Shown: positions 52,828 through 62,932 of the stretch, in pieces | Position numbering within the stretch: the stretch's first letter is position 1 | Layout: the number at the start of each line of letters is the position of its first letter | DNA from: Strigamia acuminata | Taxonomy: Eukaryota > Arthropoda > Chilopoda > Geophilomorpha > Linotaeniidae | Length of the DNA: 64,000 nt | Assembly (NCBI GenBank): GCA_949358305.1 | Contig: OX442317.1 | Span: 5,088,186-5,152,185, forward strand | Direction: 5' to 3' | The notes under the pieces: generated by a model | Databases searched by the model: none | What the model saw: the letters and a program-made list of their open reading frames with translations, nothing else | What the model was told of the DNA's origin: nothing | Made by a program: the position numbers and the translations under genes

Positions 52828-52973
52828 CTTGACTGCATTTATTTTTCGAGAATTTGACGAAATCAAAAGATGTTATTTACATTTTATTTTTATTTTTTTC
52901 TTTCTGCGTCCATTTTGAATATATATACACATCTTTTTATACATAATTATTTACTACGACTCGAATATCGGTC

Positions 52974-55600
52974 TCAATTGACGTTAAACGTTTCCCCCAA
53001 CATGGAAAAACGAAGCAGAAACGACTGCACGGGACAAGACAGCAAAGAATAATCGTTTTTGAATTTGGGTTTCGTCTTCGCCCACTTTCGCACGTTCTCT
53101 CGTTCCGCTTCCAACCGCTCTTGTTCCTCTTCGTCCACTTCGGTCTCCAAGTCTTTCCCGCTCACTAATTTACTCGTTTCCACGTTTTCCGTCTCGCTTT
53201 TCACGTCCGCCGCGCTTTTATCCACCTTTTCACCCGTGATCGTCAAATTCATCTTCGTGCTTTCGGAATCCTCGCTCGAATTCGACGATTTCTCATCCAA
53301 AGTTCGCAAAATCGTCTTCGCCGCTTCGGCATCTAAAGATTTCTCCACGATTTTCCCCATCGCCGCGATTTTCGATCCGCTTTTATTCGCATTTCTCTCG
53401 CCCTTTCCCGGCGGTTTCAACTTCGACTCGTTCTCCACCCGCTGCTGCGCCAAATTCTTAAAAATCTCAAACACGTCTTCGATTTGTTTCGCCGTGTCCG
53501 CCTCGTTCCCGCTTCCCCCGCTCGCCGACGCTTCCGCCTTCTTTTCCCTCGTCGCCGCCTTCACTTTCTCTTCAAACTTCCTTATTTCCTGCTCCCAAAT
53601 GCTCGACTTCGACGTCCCGATCTCGTCGCTCTTCAACTCGGGTACATCGCTCTGCAAAACGATTTTCCCATTTGCAGCCGACTCCTCGTCGTCCTTGACC
53701 GTCACCACTTTGCGCTTCCTCACGTGTTTTTTCCGAAAAACCTTCAAAAAATCGCTGCCTTTCTTCAACCCATAAGCGCTCAACAAATCGATGTTTTCCT
53801 CAAACTGTCCGAGCAATTTGTCGTCCTCCTTCTTCTGACTGCTGCAACAGTGCACGGCGGATATGTCGATCGGGTGCGCCTCGGTGTTAAACACGTAAGT
53901 ATTCACGTCCAGAATGCAATGGCCGTTGGTGGTCTGAACGACGGTTCCGCTGCTACCGTTGCCGTGAATAAAGTTCTCGGTGTCGAACAACAAATAGAGG
54001 TATTTCGTCGTTTCCGCCAGGAAAAACGATTCCATCCTGTCTTCTATTTTGTGGTCTCGCACATCTTTGATCTGCAACCAAATTTTTAGCTTTAAAAGTT
54101 TTAGATTTCCGTCAAATATTTTAGGATTTTACGGTCGCGTATCCGCAGTGAGTTTTCGCACTGTGCTGAATCGATTCTAGAATATCAACGCCCATTTGTA
54201 TCAACAAAGGATCTTTGGTAGCTCTGTACAGGTACATAATGCTCTCGATTAACTCTGAAAAATAAAGATATCAATTAATTAAATTAAATATATATATTTT
54301 TTTATATTTACCAGGTCTTAATGGATATCCCTCGCGATTTACATGCGTTTCCGATAAAGGTATATTGTAAAATTCAGGCGTAAATCCATATTGTTTCCAG
54401 ATTTGGTGATAATTATGTAAAGATTTCAACCCTGCTTGAATATCTCCCACTAAACTCTAAAAAAATAAATTAATTTCACATTTAAAAAATTAAATAATTT
54501 ACAAATGTCGACTTACAAGTACGCCGGGCCAATACGCTTCCAAAGATTGAAATAAGGGCATCGTGACGGAACCTCTCTGCATATTGACCCACATGTACCA
54601 ATCGTCTTTGAGCATGTATTTATCGATCGCTTTACGATATTCTGAAGAAAAAAAATGAATCATTTCGGGTGAAATAAATAACGGTGCTTTAAATACTTGA
54701 AATTACCCTTGAACATCTCCAACAGTTCTGGTTTTTGGAACAATATCGCGCCTTTGACTAGATATTCGTAATACGAATCGACCCCTGCACCTATACCGGA
54801 GTCGATGGCGGTCCAGGCCCCCGTTAACACATTGATGTGGTTACCGACTAGATTTATTTTCGATTTTGATTTCCACATGTTCATCAACGCCGTCATGGCT
54901 ACGTTTTCGAACACCGGATCGCCGGTTAAGCGGCTCAACGTCCCGAATTCAACGATGTACGAAGTCACACACGCCGTACACGTCACGGGCGTCTCGTTCG
55001 ACGGAACTCCGTGGCGTAAATTCACGGTTCCATACGGCATCTTCGTGGGGGTGTCAAAAGCGGGCAATAATCGACGACCTACGGATTCCGCCAATCGCAA
55101 TAAAGGACCCGAACATGGCCAACCATCTTCCAGTTCCATTCCGGCTTTCTTGTAGAGTAGATGTGCGGAAAGAAGTCCACCGATTACTCGGATGTTGGTC
55201 TCGAAAACCGACACGTTGATGTTGATGTCGAATTGCGATTTTTCTGTGATTAATTTCGCGACTCTTTGGAATTCCGTGTAGTTTCCCAGAAGTGCCAACG
55301 TGTCCAATGCGTCGATCAGTGTCAAAGAGAAACTGTAAAAACGAGTGGATTTTTAAATGTCGTAATTTTATTGAATTTACACGCGTAGTACCTTCCCCAC
55401 GTATCGATTCCATCGCACGATAACGGCCGTAATTCGTCGTAAGGATACGCGTACTCGATGTATTTGTCGTACGCATGATAAAACATTTCCTTGACTCTGT
55501 TCCTGTAATTATGCAGATCATTTTCCGTAAATTTCATGCAAATAACACCCGGAGTCGTCAGTGATAGAAAAATGTAAACAAACTGCACGGGTGCCGCCAT
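52974..55600 (-). CDS. EDEM2: EDEM2, ER degradation-enhancing alpha-mannosidase-like protein, 774 aa
   Basis: Minus-strand exons 55600-55392, 55332-54707, 54641-54517, 54456-54312, 54254-54133, 54071-52974 sum to 2325 nt in frame. GH47 family; EDEM2 starts mannose trimming of misfolded glycoproteins in the ER lumen for ERAD. A signal peptide ([19 protein letters not shown]) fits ER entry. Family signatures: [35 protein letters not shown] with catalytic Glu about 114, [46 protein letters not shown], and FNTEAHP with the calcium-binding Thr about 472. The C-terminal region (about 480-750) is a charged, Ser/Glu/Lys-rich insertion making it some 200 aa longer than human EDEM2, yet it ends with the conserved [14 protein letters not shown] block. 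An upstream in-frame ATG at 55636 would add 12 residues; I prefer the YY1-context ATG at 55600. The last exon is unusually G+C-rich, so its other strand shows long false open frames. Confidence 0.95.
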
Positions 55601-55690
55601 CTTCTCCCGACAGGAAATGATGCTGCTTAGTATCATTCAATACTGCATCCGGTTCGGGACGGCCATTATCCTTCTGCAGTGTGGTTCACG
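55591..55690. promoter_or_regulatory. Divergent EDEM2 / RPS10 promoter with YY1 site and TOP start
   Basis: GCCGCCATCTTC at 55594-55605 is a YY1 site on the minus strand (GAAGATGGCGGC) whose ATG is the EDEM2 start. About 70 bp away on the + strand, CCTTCTGC at 55670 looks like the terminal oligopyrimidine start of a ribosomal protein mRNA, followed by a short non-coding exon ending TTCAC|GTAAGT at 55689. The two genes probably share one compact promoter. Confidence 0.55.
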
Positions 55691-55826
55691 TAAGTGGGTT
55701 TTATTTAATCTTTAAAAATCTGCTTCATCCTTTAATATTTGCTCAAAATTTTACCATTAAACTGTTACGGATGTTTATTTGAGCGTTTATAAATGTCGAT
55801 AATATGAAAATGGTCTGTTTTGTAGG

Positions 55827-56511
55827 ATGTTGATGCCCAAGAAAAACCGCGTTCAAATCTACGAATATCTATTCAAGGAAGGTGTTTTGGTAGCGAAAAA
55901 AGACTTCCACGCGCCAAAACACTCGGATACCTTGAATGTACCGAATCTACACGTAATCAAAGCATTACAGGTGAAAATTACAGTAATAATTCTACGGTGC
56001 AGATTGCGGGAATAAAACTTTTTTGATATTTTCAGTCGTTACATTCGCGTGGATATGTAAAGGAGCAGTTTGCATGGAGGCATTTTTATTGGTATTTAAC
56101 GAACGAGGGGATTCAATATTTGAGGGAATTCCTTAAACTCCCACCGGAGATTGTTCCCTCCACGTTGAAGAGACAACAACGTCCAGAAACAACACGTCAA
56201 CGGTCGAGAGGTGAGATTTAACATATGAAAATGTTTCCGAATTGAATGGTTTTATTCTAATTTTTGTCCGATTTTTATTTTGTAGTGCCCGATGGACCGT
56301 CGAAACCAGAGGGAGTTGAACGCGATAGATACCGCAAAGCTCCGGGACCAGGTGGAGACAAAAAGAGCGATGTTGGAATTGGCATGGGAGGAGCAAATAT
56401 GGAATTTGTAAGAAATGAAACGTTTGAAGGAAAATGATGAACTCGCGTGTAATTTTGTGCTTTTTTGTGTGTTTTTAGAGGGGCGGTTTTGGACGTGGTC
56501 GACCAAACTAA
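55827..56511 (+). CDS. RPS10: 40S ribosomal protein eS10 (RPS10), 157 aa
   Basis: Coding exons 55827-55970, 56036-56210, 56286-56407, 56479-56511 give 474 nt in frame with stop TAA. The start MLMPKKNR is invariant in the family. Other diagnostic blocks are [57 protein letters not shown] and the RGGFGRGRP tail. A winged-helix protein of the small subunit beak near the mRNA entry. Slightly shorter than human (165 aa), mainly in the basic C-terminal tail. A non-coding TOP-type first exon ends at 55689. The ATG follows the acceptor TGTAG by one base, as in many ribosomal protein genes. Confidence 0.97.
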
Positions 56512-56534
56512 TGAAAATTTTGTAATTTTTGAGG

Positions 56535-56540
56535 AATAAA
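56535..56540 (+). terminator. Poly(A) signal for RPS10
   Basis: AATAAA 23 bp after the stop codon, followed by A and T runs. Matches the very short 3' UTRs of ribosomal protein genes. Confidence 0.7.
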
Positions 56541-56772
56541 AAAAATTTGAACTCATTTTTTCGTTTTTATTTCTCGTTTTTGGTTTTTCTTCCGTAGTTT
56601 TTTGTTTCTGTGCGATTGCGGTAGTTTAAGAACATTTGTCACTAGAGGTCGTTTCGGTCGGAACAATTCAAAATGGCGTAAAGGTTCGGCATTCTGCTCT
56701 AATCGTTCGTGATAACCGGCAAATTTATCCGTTTTCTGCGTTTGATTCCGCTTCTGTTCCGTTTTCCCTACA

Positions 56773-57039
56773 ATGGCTTACTTATTGAAAAATTCTAGAT
56801 GGTGGTGATGCTAATTGATGTTTGAAATTAAGTTTTTAAAAATTTTTTTCGAATTATTTTCTAGGCTGAGAAAGTTGTCCCAAAATTGCCGGTTGATGAG
56901 CTCGCAAGCGGGCGCAAACGTTGCGGTATGCGGTAAATTGCCACGACGTGGTTTAATTCAAGTTAAGGGGCACGAAGCGTCGAATTTTCTCCAGGGTTTA
57001 ATTACGAACGACATGAGACATTTCGACCAACACGACACC

Positions 57040-57077
<38 letters not shown>

Positions 57078-58267
57078 AAAACAATTTTAAAACAAATTTA
57101 AAACAACGTTTTAAATATTTATAAGAGCCATCATCTCATCCTAACATTAAAATCGGCAGACCAGCTCAGCCTCTTTCATCTGGTAAATCATCAACAACAA
57201 AAAAATCATAATTCATTTCCTAAAAAATAAAAATAAATAAAAATTGTAATTTTTTCAAAGTTTCAGGCCCGAAAAAATCGATGTATTCCCTCATCCTCAA
57301 TCTCCAGGGCCAAATTCTTTACGACTTGATCGTATACAACATGACACCCGGCAAAGGCAGCAACAATTTTCTCCTAGAATGCGACGCCGCTTGTCTTTCG
57401 GAAGTTAAAGACCTTTTAGCCAAATACAGACTGAGAAAGAAAATCGAATTGAACGACGTGAGCGATCAATTCACCGTCTGGGTTTTATGCAGCTTCCCAC
57501 CTCCAGATGCCCAACTATACCCAGATGTTCCTCCACCAGACGTAGTTGATCCCAGTAAAGTGACCGTACTCACCAAAGATCCACGAACACACGTTGGTTT
57601 TTGATTATCAGAGGCGGGACGAGGGTTTTACCTGCAAAAATGACAAAAATTTGCATATTTTAACACATTTTTACATCACCCGAATCCCTGCCACTCATTT
57701 TAATTAATTAATTTGTTAAAAATTAATTTTCTTTTTTAGTCGCTTGGGTTCCGAATGATTCTCCCGCCAGGAATTCACCCGCAAGTTGTGTTGAAAGACC
57801 CCGTGATATCGTCGGAAATTAGCGACTCTTACGTGAATTTGCGCCACCGATTGGGCGTGTGGGAAGGAATCGACGACGTGCCGCCCGCGCAGTGTTATCC
57901 GTTGGAGTGCAATGCCGACTACATGCACGGAGTTAGTTTCCATAAAGGTTGTTATGTCGGTCAAGAGTTGACTGCCAGAACACACCACACTGGAGTTATC
58001 AGGAAGAGGGTTATGCCCATTGAGTTTGAGTTTGAAGACAAAAGTTTGATTAGTAAATGGACGGCGATTGAGAATGAGTTGGGAAGAAGTGTTGGGAGGT
58101 TTATTAGTAAGATTGGCAAGTTTGGGTTGGCCCAAATACGAATGCACGAAGGGCTAAGTTCGTCTTTGATTCAAGTTAAGGGCCACAATGGACGTTTGGT
58201 CACGTATAAGCCGACTTGGTGGCCCGTTGAAGTACCGAAGGACAGTTTAGTTGGTGGAAAAGAGTGA
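56773..58267 (+). CDS. IBA57: IBA57 (CAF17-type mitochondrial Fe-S assembly factor), 352 aa
   Basis: Exons 56773-56801, 56865-57040, 57267-57592, 57740-58267 give 1059 nt in frame; stop TGA. IBA57 is a GcvT/folate-binding-fold protein working with ISCA1/ISCA2 in late mitochondrial 4Fe-4S cluster assembly. The diagnostic motif KGCYVGQE is at about 246-253, followed by LTARTHHTGVIRKR. Earlier blocks: LIQVKGHEASNFLQGLITND and NLQGQILYDLIVYN. The N-terminus MAYLLKNSRWLRKLSQNCR is basic with no acids, as for a mitochondrial presequence. Exon 1 (29 nt) was chosen because it is the only ATG-led segment giving phase 2 before the acceptor at 56864; its donor GTGGTG is weak. Exon 3 uses GTTGGT, chosen because it yields DPRTHSLGFR, aligning with DPRTARMGWR in human. 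Length matches human (356). Confidence 0.93.
57041..57075. repeat. Poly(A) run just after an IBA57 donor site
   Basis: GT is followed by an almost uninterrupted run of about 32 A at the start of intron 2. Could be replication slippage or an assembly-sensitive homopolymer. Confidence 0.85.
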
Positions 58268-58295
58268 TTTGAGATTTGTAGCTGTTGGTATTGTT

Positions 58296-58301
58296 AATAA
58301 A
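58296..58301 (+). terminator. Poly(A) signal for IBA57
   Basis: AATAAA 29 bp after the stop codon and about 125 bp before the next gene's start codon. Confidence 0.65.
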
Positions 58302-58424
58302 CGATATTTTTGTGTTTTGGAATTGTTTTCTTTGGAGTGTTAGTTTGCCGGTTTGGCAATAGATGGCGCGAATGTAAATAGACAATTAAGCCTCGTCCGA
58401 AGTTTTATAATCGTCGTTTTAGTG

Positions 58425-59732
58425 ATGAAAAAGTGAGTATAGAATTAAATTATGAAGTCGTTTGGTTTTAAACTCGATCTTTTTTTTAAATCAGTGTTTG
58501 TCAAGTTATTCGACAGTTTATTCGTGTGCCGAAATGCAAGTTTTTAAAGTGAGTTTTTAAAATTCAAATTTTTTACTTTTACTTTTTTTTTATTTGAATA
58601 AATTCTCTCAATTTAGCCGTCAATATTCGACGAAAAAATGGTCCGTGGACGATGCGGTAGAGCTTATTAACTGCGAATCGGTGAGAAAAATAGTTGTAAT
58701 GGCCGGCGCTGGAATCAGTACCCCGAGTGGATTACCGGATTTCAGGTATGAAAAAAATCACAAAAATTGATTAATTTTCATTGAATTTATTAATTAATTA
58801 CAGAACACCGGGAACGGGGCTCTACAGCCAGCTGGAAAAATACAAACTGCCGTACGCCGAGGCAATATTTGACATAATGTATTTTGAAAATGACCAACGT
58901 CCATTTTTTGACTTGGCGAGAGAACTGTACCCGGGGAATTATCGGCCCAATGTCGCGCATTACTTCGTTCGATTACTTCAAGAGAAAAAGAAATTATTGC
59001 GCATGTACACGCAAAACATCGACGGATTGGAAAGACGTAATCAAACACCATTGGCGCTTAAAATTAAAAATAAAAATAATCGTAAATTTTTTTTTAGTGG
59101 CTGGAATTAAACCAGATTTGCTCATCGAAGCTCACGGTACTTTCTCCGTCGCTACTTGTATCCGGTGCAAACAAACCTACGACGGTGAAGCGATTAAATT
59201 GGATATCCTGAAAGGATTAATACCGAAATGTACTAAATGCAAAGTAGAGAGCGTGATTGGAATGTTTGAATTCAAATGTATTAAACGTAATTTATTTTTT
59301 GCATTATTTAAGGGAGTTATAAAACCAGATATAGTTTTTTTCGGTGAACAACTGCCGCCCAAGTTCTGGACTCATTTAATCGATATGTCGGAATGTGATA
59401 TTCTGATCGTAATGGGGACTTCGTTAGAGGTAAAGAAAAAAAGGGAAAAAAATTAATTTGTATAATTAATTTAATTTTTATCTTTTTTCAAGGTTGAGCC
59501 GTTTGCTAGCTGCGCTGAAACAGTGAATCAATCAACGCCTCGACTATTGATTAATAGAAATGCAGTTGGCAGTTTTGTTTGTAGCGATAGAGTGACAGAT
59601 GTCGTTTTGGAAGGCGATTTAGTTAAAAATGTCGAATTATTAGTGCGGAAATTGAATTGGTCTGGCGAATTTGACAAAATAATTGATAAAAGTGAGAAGA
59701 AATTAACGATTAAATACCCAAAGATCAAGTGA
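58425..59732 (+). CDS. SIRT3: SIRT3-type mitochondrial NAD-dependent deacetylase, 308 aa
   Basis: Exons 58425-58432, 58495-58548, 58617-58745, 58804-59036, 59098-59243, 59313-59429, 59493-59732 give 927 nt in frame. Class I sirtuin: Rossmann motif GAGIS at 51-55, PSGLPDFR at 57-64, TQNIDGLER at 133-141, catalytic His about 154 in EAHGTF, zinc cysteines at about 162, 165, 186 and 189 (CIRC and CTKC), then KPDIVFFGE and GTSLEVEPFAS. SIRT3 rather than SIRT2 is favoured by [15 protein letters not shown] and VEPFAS, and by the basic, acid-poor leader [17 protein letters not shown] ending in RQYS, a plausible mitochondrial processing site. The 8-nt first exon is short but phase-consistent. Intron 5 (59244-59312, 69 nt, 3n) is stop-free, so retention would insert 23 residues just after the second cysteine pair. 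Confidence 0.93.
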
Positions 59733-59786
59733 TTTTACGTCTAAGTTAAGTTGACGTAGTTTTATGATTGCTATTTGATGTGTATT

Positions 59787-59792
59787 AATAAA
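59787..59792 (+). terminator. Poly(A) signal for SIRT3
   Basis: AATAAA 55 bp after the stop codon. Confidence 0.65.
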
Positions 59793-59879
59793 ACTAGCAC
59801 GAGTAAACTTGCATAGAGGATGAGGCTTTATGCCTTCATTTGTTTTTGTATTTGTTAACAGTTTAACCCACTTTTTGGG

Positions 59880-59924
59880 TTTGATCGTGAAGACTTTCGC
59901 TTGCTTCTTGCAGCACCCAAGCCG
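59880..59924 (+). other. Possible 5' non-coding exon of the first PPT2 copy
   Basis: Ends AAGCCG|GTAAGA at 59924. The coding start at 60410 directly follows an acceptor (CTTTCCAG|ATG), so a non-coding exon must lie upstream, and this is the best donor nearby. The equivalent donor for the second copy is CTCAG|GTAAGT at 62820. Confidence 0.4.
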
Positions 59925-60165
59925 GTAAGAAAACCTTAGTAAGTTTTTCCTTTTTATTTTGTAAATAAATCTAATTGATTTCAATTTTAATTTGAAATTT
60001 GAACATAAATAGTAGCAGAAAACAGCTATTGAGCATCGCACATGCACAGCTGCTGGCACTTTATTGTGTAATTTGAAAAAATGTGTATAAATTGCACGAG
60101 AAATTTGTACACACTTCTATAACACTGTGGATGATGTCTAGTTTTCATTTTTATAAAAATATTTC

Positions 60166-60262
60166 TGCACTTTCTAAATGAATTTGAACTTGAGGTTGCT
60201 TTTGTTACTACTTGTTGGCATCAGTATTTGCAGTTTAGACTGGGCATTAGTAACAAGATATT
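60166..60262 (+). pseudogene. Relic duplicate of the PPT2 signal-peptide exon
   Basis: ATTTCTGCACTTTCTAAATG at 60161-60180 copies the acceptor region ATTTCTGCACTTTCCAGATG of the real exon, with the AG changed to AA. The next codons (MNLNLRLLLLLLVGISICS) parallel MNINMLLFSSTLLLVGISIG. The frame then diverges and stops. A decayed third copy of exon 1 lying about 232 bp upstream of the intact one. Confidence 0.7.
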
Positions 60263-60409
60263 GTGACAAATTTCAGAATTAGTCACAATACCAACATATC
60301 AGCAGCCAAAAACGCCCATTTTTCACGTGAGCTTGAAATTATCAAGAGCTACAAATCATAGAATATTTTGTGTATAATCAATTTATTTAAATATTTCTGC
60401 ACTTTCCAG

Positions 60410-61723
60410 ATGAATATCAACATGCTTCTGTTCTCGTCCACTTTACTACTTGTTGGCATCAGTATTGGCAGTTGCTATTTGCCGGTGATTTGCATTCCCG
60501 GGCTCATGGACATTGCTCACAACGTTTGGAGAGTATGCAATGAAATCGAAAGATTGCATCCTGGAACTGCTGTATTTTTTATTCCGCCCGATACACCTGT
60601 GTTTAATGTTTTCGGAATGTGGGATCAAGTTAACATCTATAAAAGAATGCTGGAACCGATATTCGCAATATATTTTGGTGGAGTGCACGTTCTAGCATAT
60701 TCTCAAGGCGAGTTATTTCGAGTATCTGTCATATTAAATACAAATAATCAAGGAAATTATATTTATATGTATATTTAGGTGCTTTATTAGCAAGAGCTAT
60801 CATTGAAACTACTGAAAATCATCCGGTGAAAAATTTCTTGAGCGTTGCCGGTCCTTTCATGGGCCTATATGGAAGTGAGGCGGCATTTCAATTGGTTTAA
60901 TTCGATTTAACTGATTTATATTCCAATCTTTTAGTACCATTTTTTGATGTAGATATTTTAGGATTGAATATTAATAATTTGGTGAGAGGAGACGCATATC
61001 AGTAAATATTTGATTTCGCAAAAGGAAATGTTTTGTAATGATTTAGTGAATTACAGATTTGCTTACACGAATCTTTCGCAAAAGTTATTCTCATTAGCTG
61101 GATATTGGAACGGTAAGATCAATATTTGACATTGTTGATTGAGATTATGTGGGTAAAAGTATTTCTTTTAGATCCGACTAAACAGGAATTATTTTTGGAA
61201 CGGTCGGAATTCCTCCCATACATAAACAATCTCGTAGATCATCCGGACAGCGATTGTACATGTTGATATTTGAAAAATGTTTTCTGATATTTAAGTGATT
61301 TGAATTATTTTTTAAGATTATAAAAGCAACTTTTTACGCTTGGACAACTTAATATTGATTGGCGGAGATGGGGATGAAGTGGTCATTCCTTGGCAGTCCG
61401 CGTAAGTAAATTATGGGGAAAGTAAGGAATCATTAATCCTTTGGTTCTTTTCTAGGCTCGGTGGATTTTACGACGTAAATCTGAATATTGTTCCTATGAA
61501 AGAGCAACATGTGAGTAATTTTATTTTAAATCTACGTTTGAAAAATCAAAACGTGACACACTTTGCTTTTTCTGGACAGATTTATGTAAACGACACTTTT
61601 GGATTACGTTCGTTAGACGAACGTGGTGGTTTAGCCGTAGTTTCCATTCCTGGTATCAACCATTTCGATTTTGTATCGGATATGAGTTATACCCATGACT
61701 ACTATATTCATTATTTGTATTGA
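60410..61723 (+). CDS. PPT2: Palmitoyl-protein thioesterase 2-like, copy 1, 294 aa
   Basis: Exons 60410-60707, 60779-60874, 60935-61001, 61057-61112, 61172-61255, 61317-61401, 61456-61510, 61580-61723 give 885 nt in frame. A lysosomal alpha/beta hydrolase that cleaves thioesters such as palmitoyl-CoA. The N-terminus MNINMLLFSSTLLLVGIS is a signal peptide. Nucleophile Ser about 98 in AYSQG, predicted acid Asp about 220 in GGDGDEVVIPWQS, His about 275 in PGINHFDF. MGLYG, AGYWNDP and GFYDVN match PPT2 (MGQYG, CNYWHDP, GFYDAN) better than PPT1. Length fits human PPT2 (302). Intron 1 starts with GC (CAAG|GCGAGT), a legitimate GC-AG intron, required to give YSQGALLARA. The second Gly of the usual SQGG is Ala here. 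Confidence 0.93.
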
Positions 61724-61835
61724 TTGGGTTGAATGTAGGCGATTTGTCTGTGACTTTCATTCATGTAACATTTCAGTAAACATACATATTAATTACTAAT
61801 TAGCAGAAATTAAATGTTATAATCACAATACAGTA

Positions 61836-62163
61836 CAGTAGAACCTCGATTATCCGAACTAATTGGGGACATGGGTGTTCATAATACCGAATTGTTCGGA
61901 TAATCGAACTAGGTTTATACACATACCGTACTGCATATGGAAATAAAAAGTCATTAAAATATAGTTAGAAAGCATTAAAGCCGATCAAAAATTGATAAAA
62001 ATTGGCAAAAAAAATTAAAAACCGTTAAAAATATGTGTAAATTGTCAAAAAAAGATTAAGAAACCGATAAAAATCTGTAAAAATCGATAAATAAATCGCT
62101 TTACTGCTGTTCGGATAACCGAAAGTTCGTATAGCCGGTGTTCCGATAATCCAGGTTCTACTG
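61836..62163 (+). mobile_element. Pogo/Tigger-like MITE with TA target duplication
   Basis: CAGTAGAACCTCGATTATCC at 61836 pairs with GGATTATCGG-type sequence read back from CCAGGTTCTACTG at 62151-62163. TA flanks both ends (61834-61835, 62164-62165), as for Tc1/mariner-pogo insertions. The 328-bp interior has no transposase. An older reversed copy is at 24160-24602. It lies between the two PPT2 copies. Confidence 0.85.
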
Positions 62164-62177
62164 TATATCATTCTCCA

Positions 62178-62204
62178 GGTGAGCTCGAAGCTAAGCAGGG
62201 AAGT
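62178..62204 (+). other. 5S rRNA-like fragment
   Basis: GAGCTCGAAGCTAAGCAGGG resembles the internal control region of eukaryotic 5S rRNA (ATCTCGGAAGCTAAGCAGGG in my recollection). Only about 20 bp match; upstream and downstream do not continue as 5S. May be a 5S-derived SINE remnant, or chance. Confidence 0.3.
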
Positions 62205-62563
62205 GTACATTTATGATCATCGCTGTATGCTGTTACTTATTAAGGTATTTTAATTTGTTCTTCCAAAAAGTGATCATTCAACTGTGCGCATTTGGCCTAA
62301 CGATTCAAGATCAAAAACCAGAGATGATTCGATTATGTGAAAATATATTCGATAAATATCTACTACCACTTGAGGCAAATAAACATGCCGGTTTGGTGAT
62401 TTAAATACGTTTGGCACTCTTTAATTCACCTTCATCTCCCATCGGCACCATTACAATCACACACGAACAAAAGTCATGGCAACAACAAAACATAGCAACG
62501 GTTGCCACGAATAAAATAACAATAGCAATACAAATCATATCATTTCTTAAACGCACTTAACCT

Positions 62564-62602
62564 CAGAAATGCGGTTGGTAGTTTCGTTTGAAGCGATAAA
62601 CT
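62564..62602 (+). pseudogene. Duplicated scrap of the SIRT3 last exon
   Basis: AGAAATGCGGTTGGTAGTTT at 62565 and the following CGTTTGAAGCGATA match SIRT3 exon 7 at about 59556-59590 (AGAAATGCAGTTGGCAGTTT, then TGTTTGTAGCGATA) with about four differences. It marks the left edge of the tandem duplication that produced the second PPT2 copy. Confidence 0.75.
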
Positions 62603-62932
62603 ACAGTTTATAGCTCATTGTACACATTATTTACCGTAACTGATATAAAGGATGAAGCCTTTGTACATTAATTTCTTTAAGTATTCTTAAAAACTTTAAC
62701 CTTGTGTTGCTTTTCCGTCCGGAGCCGATAAAGGTACCAGGGTTCTGTGCTGGTGGCAGACCAACACCATTACCCAACAGCTTTACAGCCTTGCTGGCTA
62801 CCTCCATTCTTTTCCTCAGGTAAGTCTCCAGGACTGCTCGCAATATGTTATATAATTTTATTTTATGAATTTTATTCAGATCTTACAATATTTTGTGTAT
62901 TTTCAGTTGTTAAATATTTCTGCACTTTTCAG

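Noticed and set aside
53059-54089. Long + strand open frames over 200 codons opposite EDEM2
   Set aside because: Shadow frames caused by the G+C-rich EDEM2 last exon. EDEM2 on the minus strand has clear family motifs across the same bases.
60361-60409. Earlier in-frame start for PPT2 copy 1 at about 60368
   Set aside because: That stretch is the upstream intron end; the acceptor CTTTCCAG lies immediately before the ATG in both gene copies.
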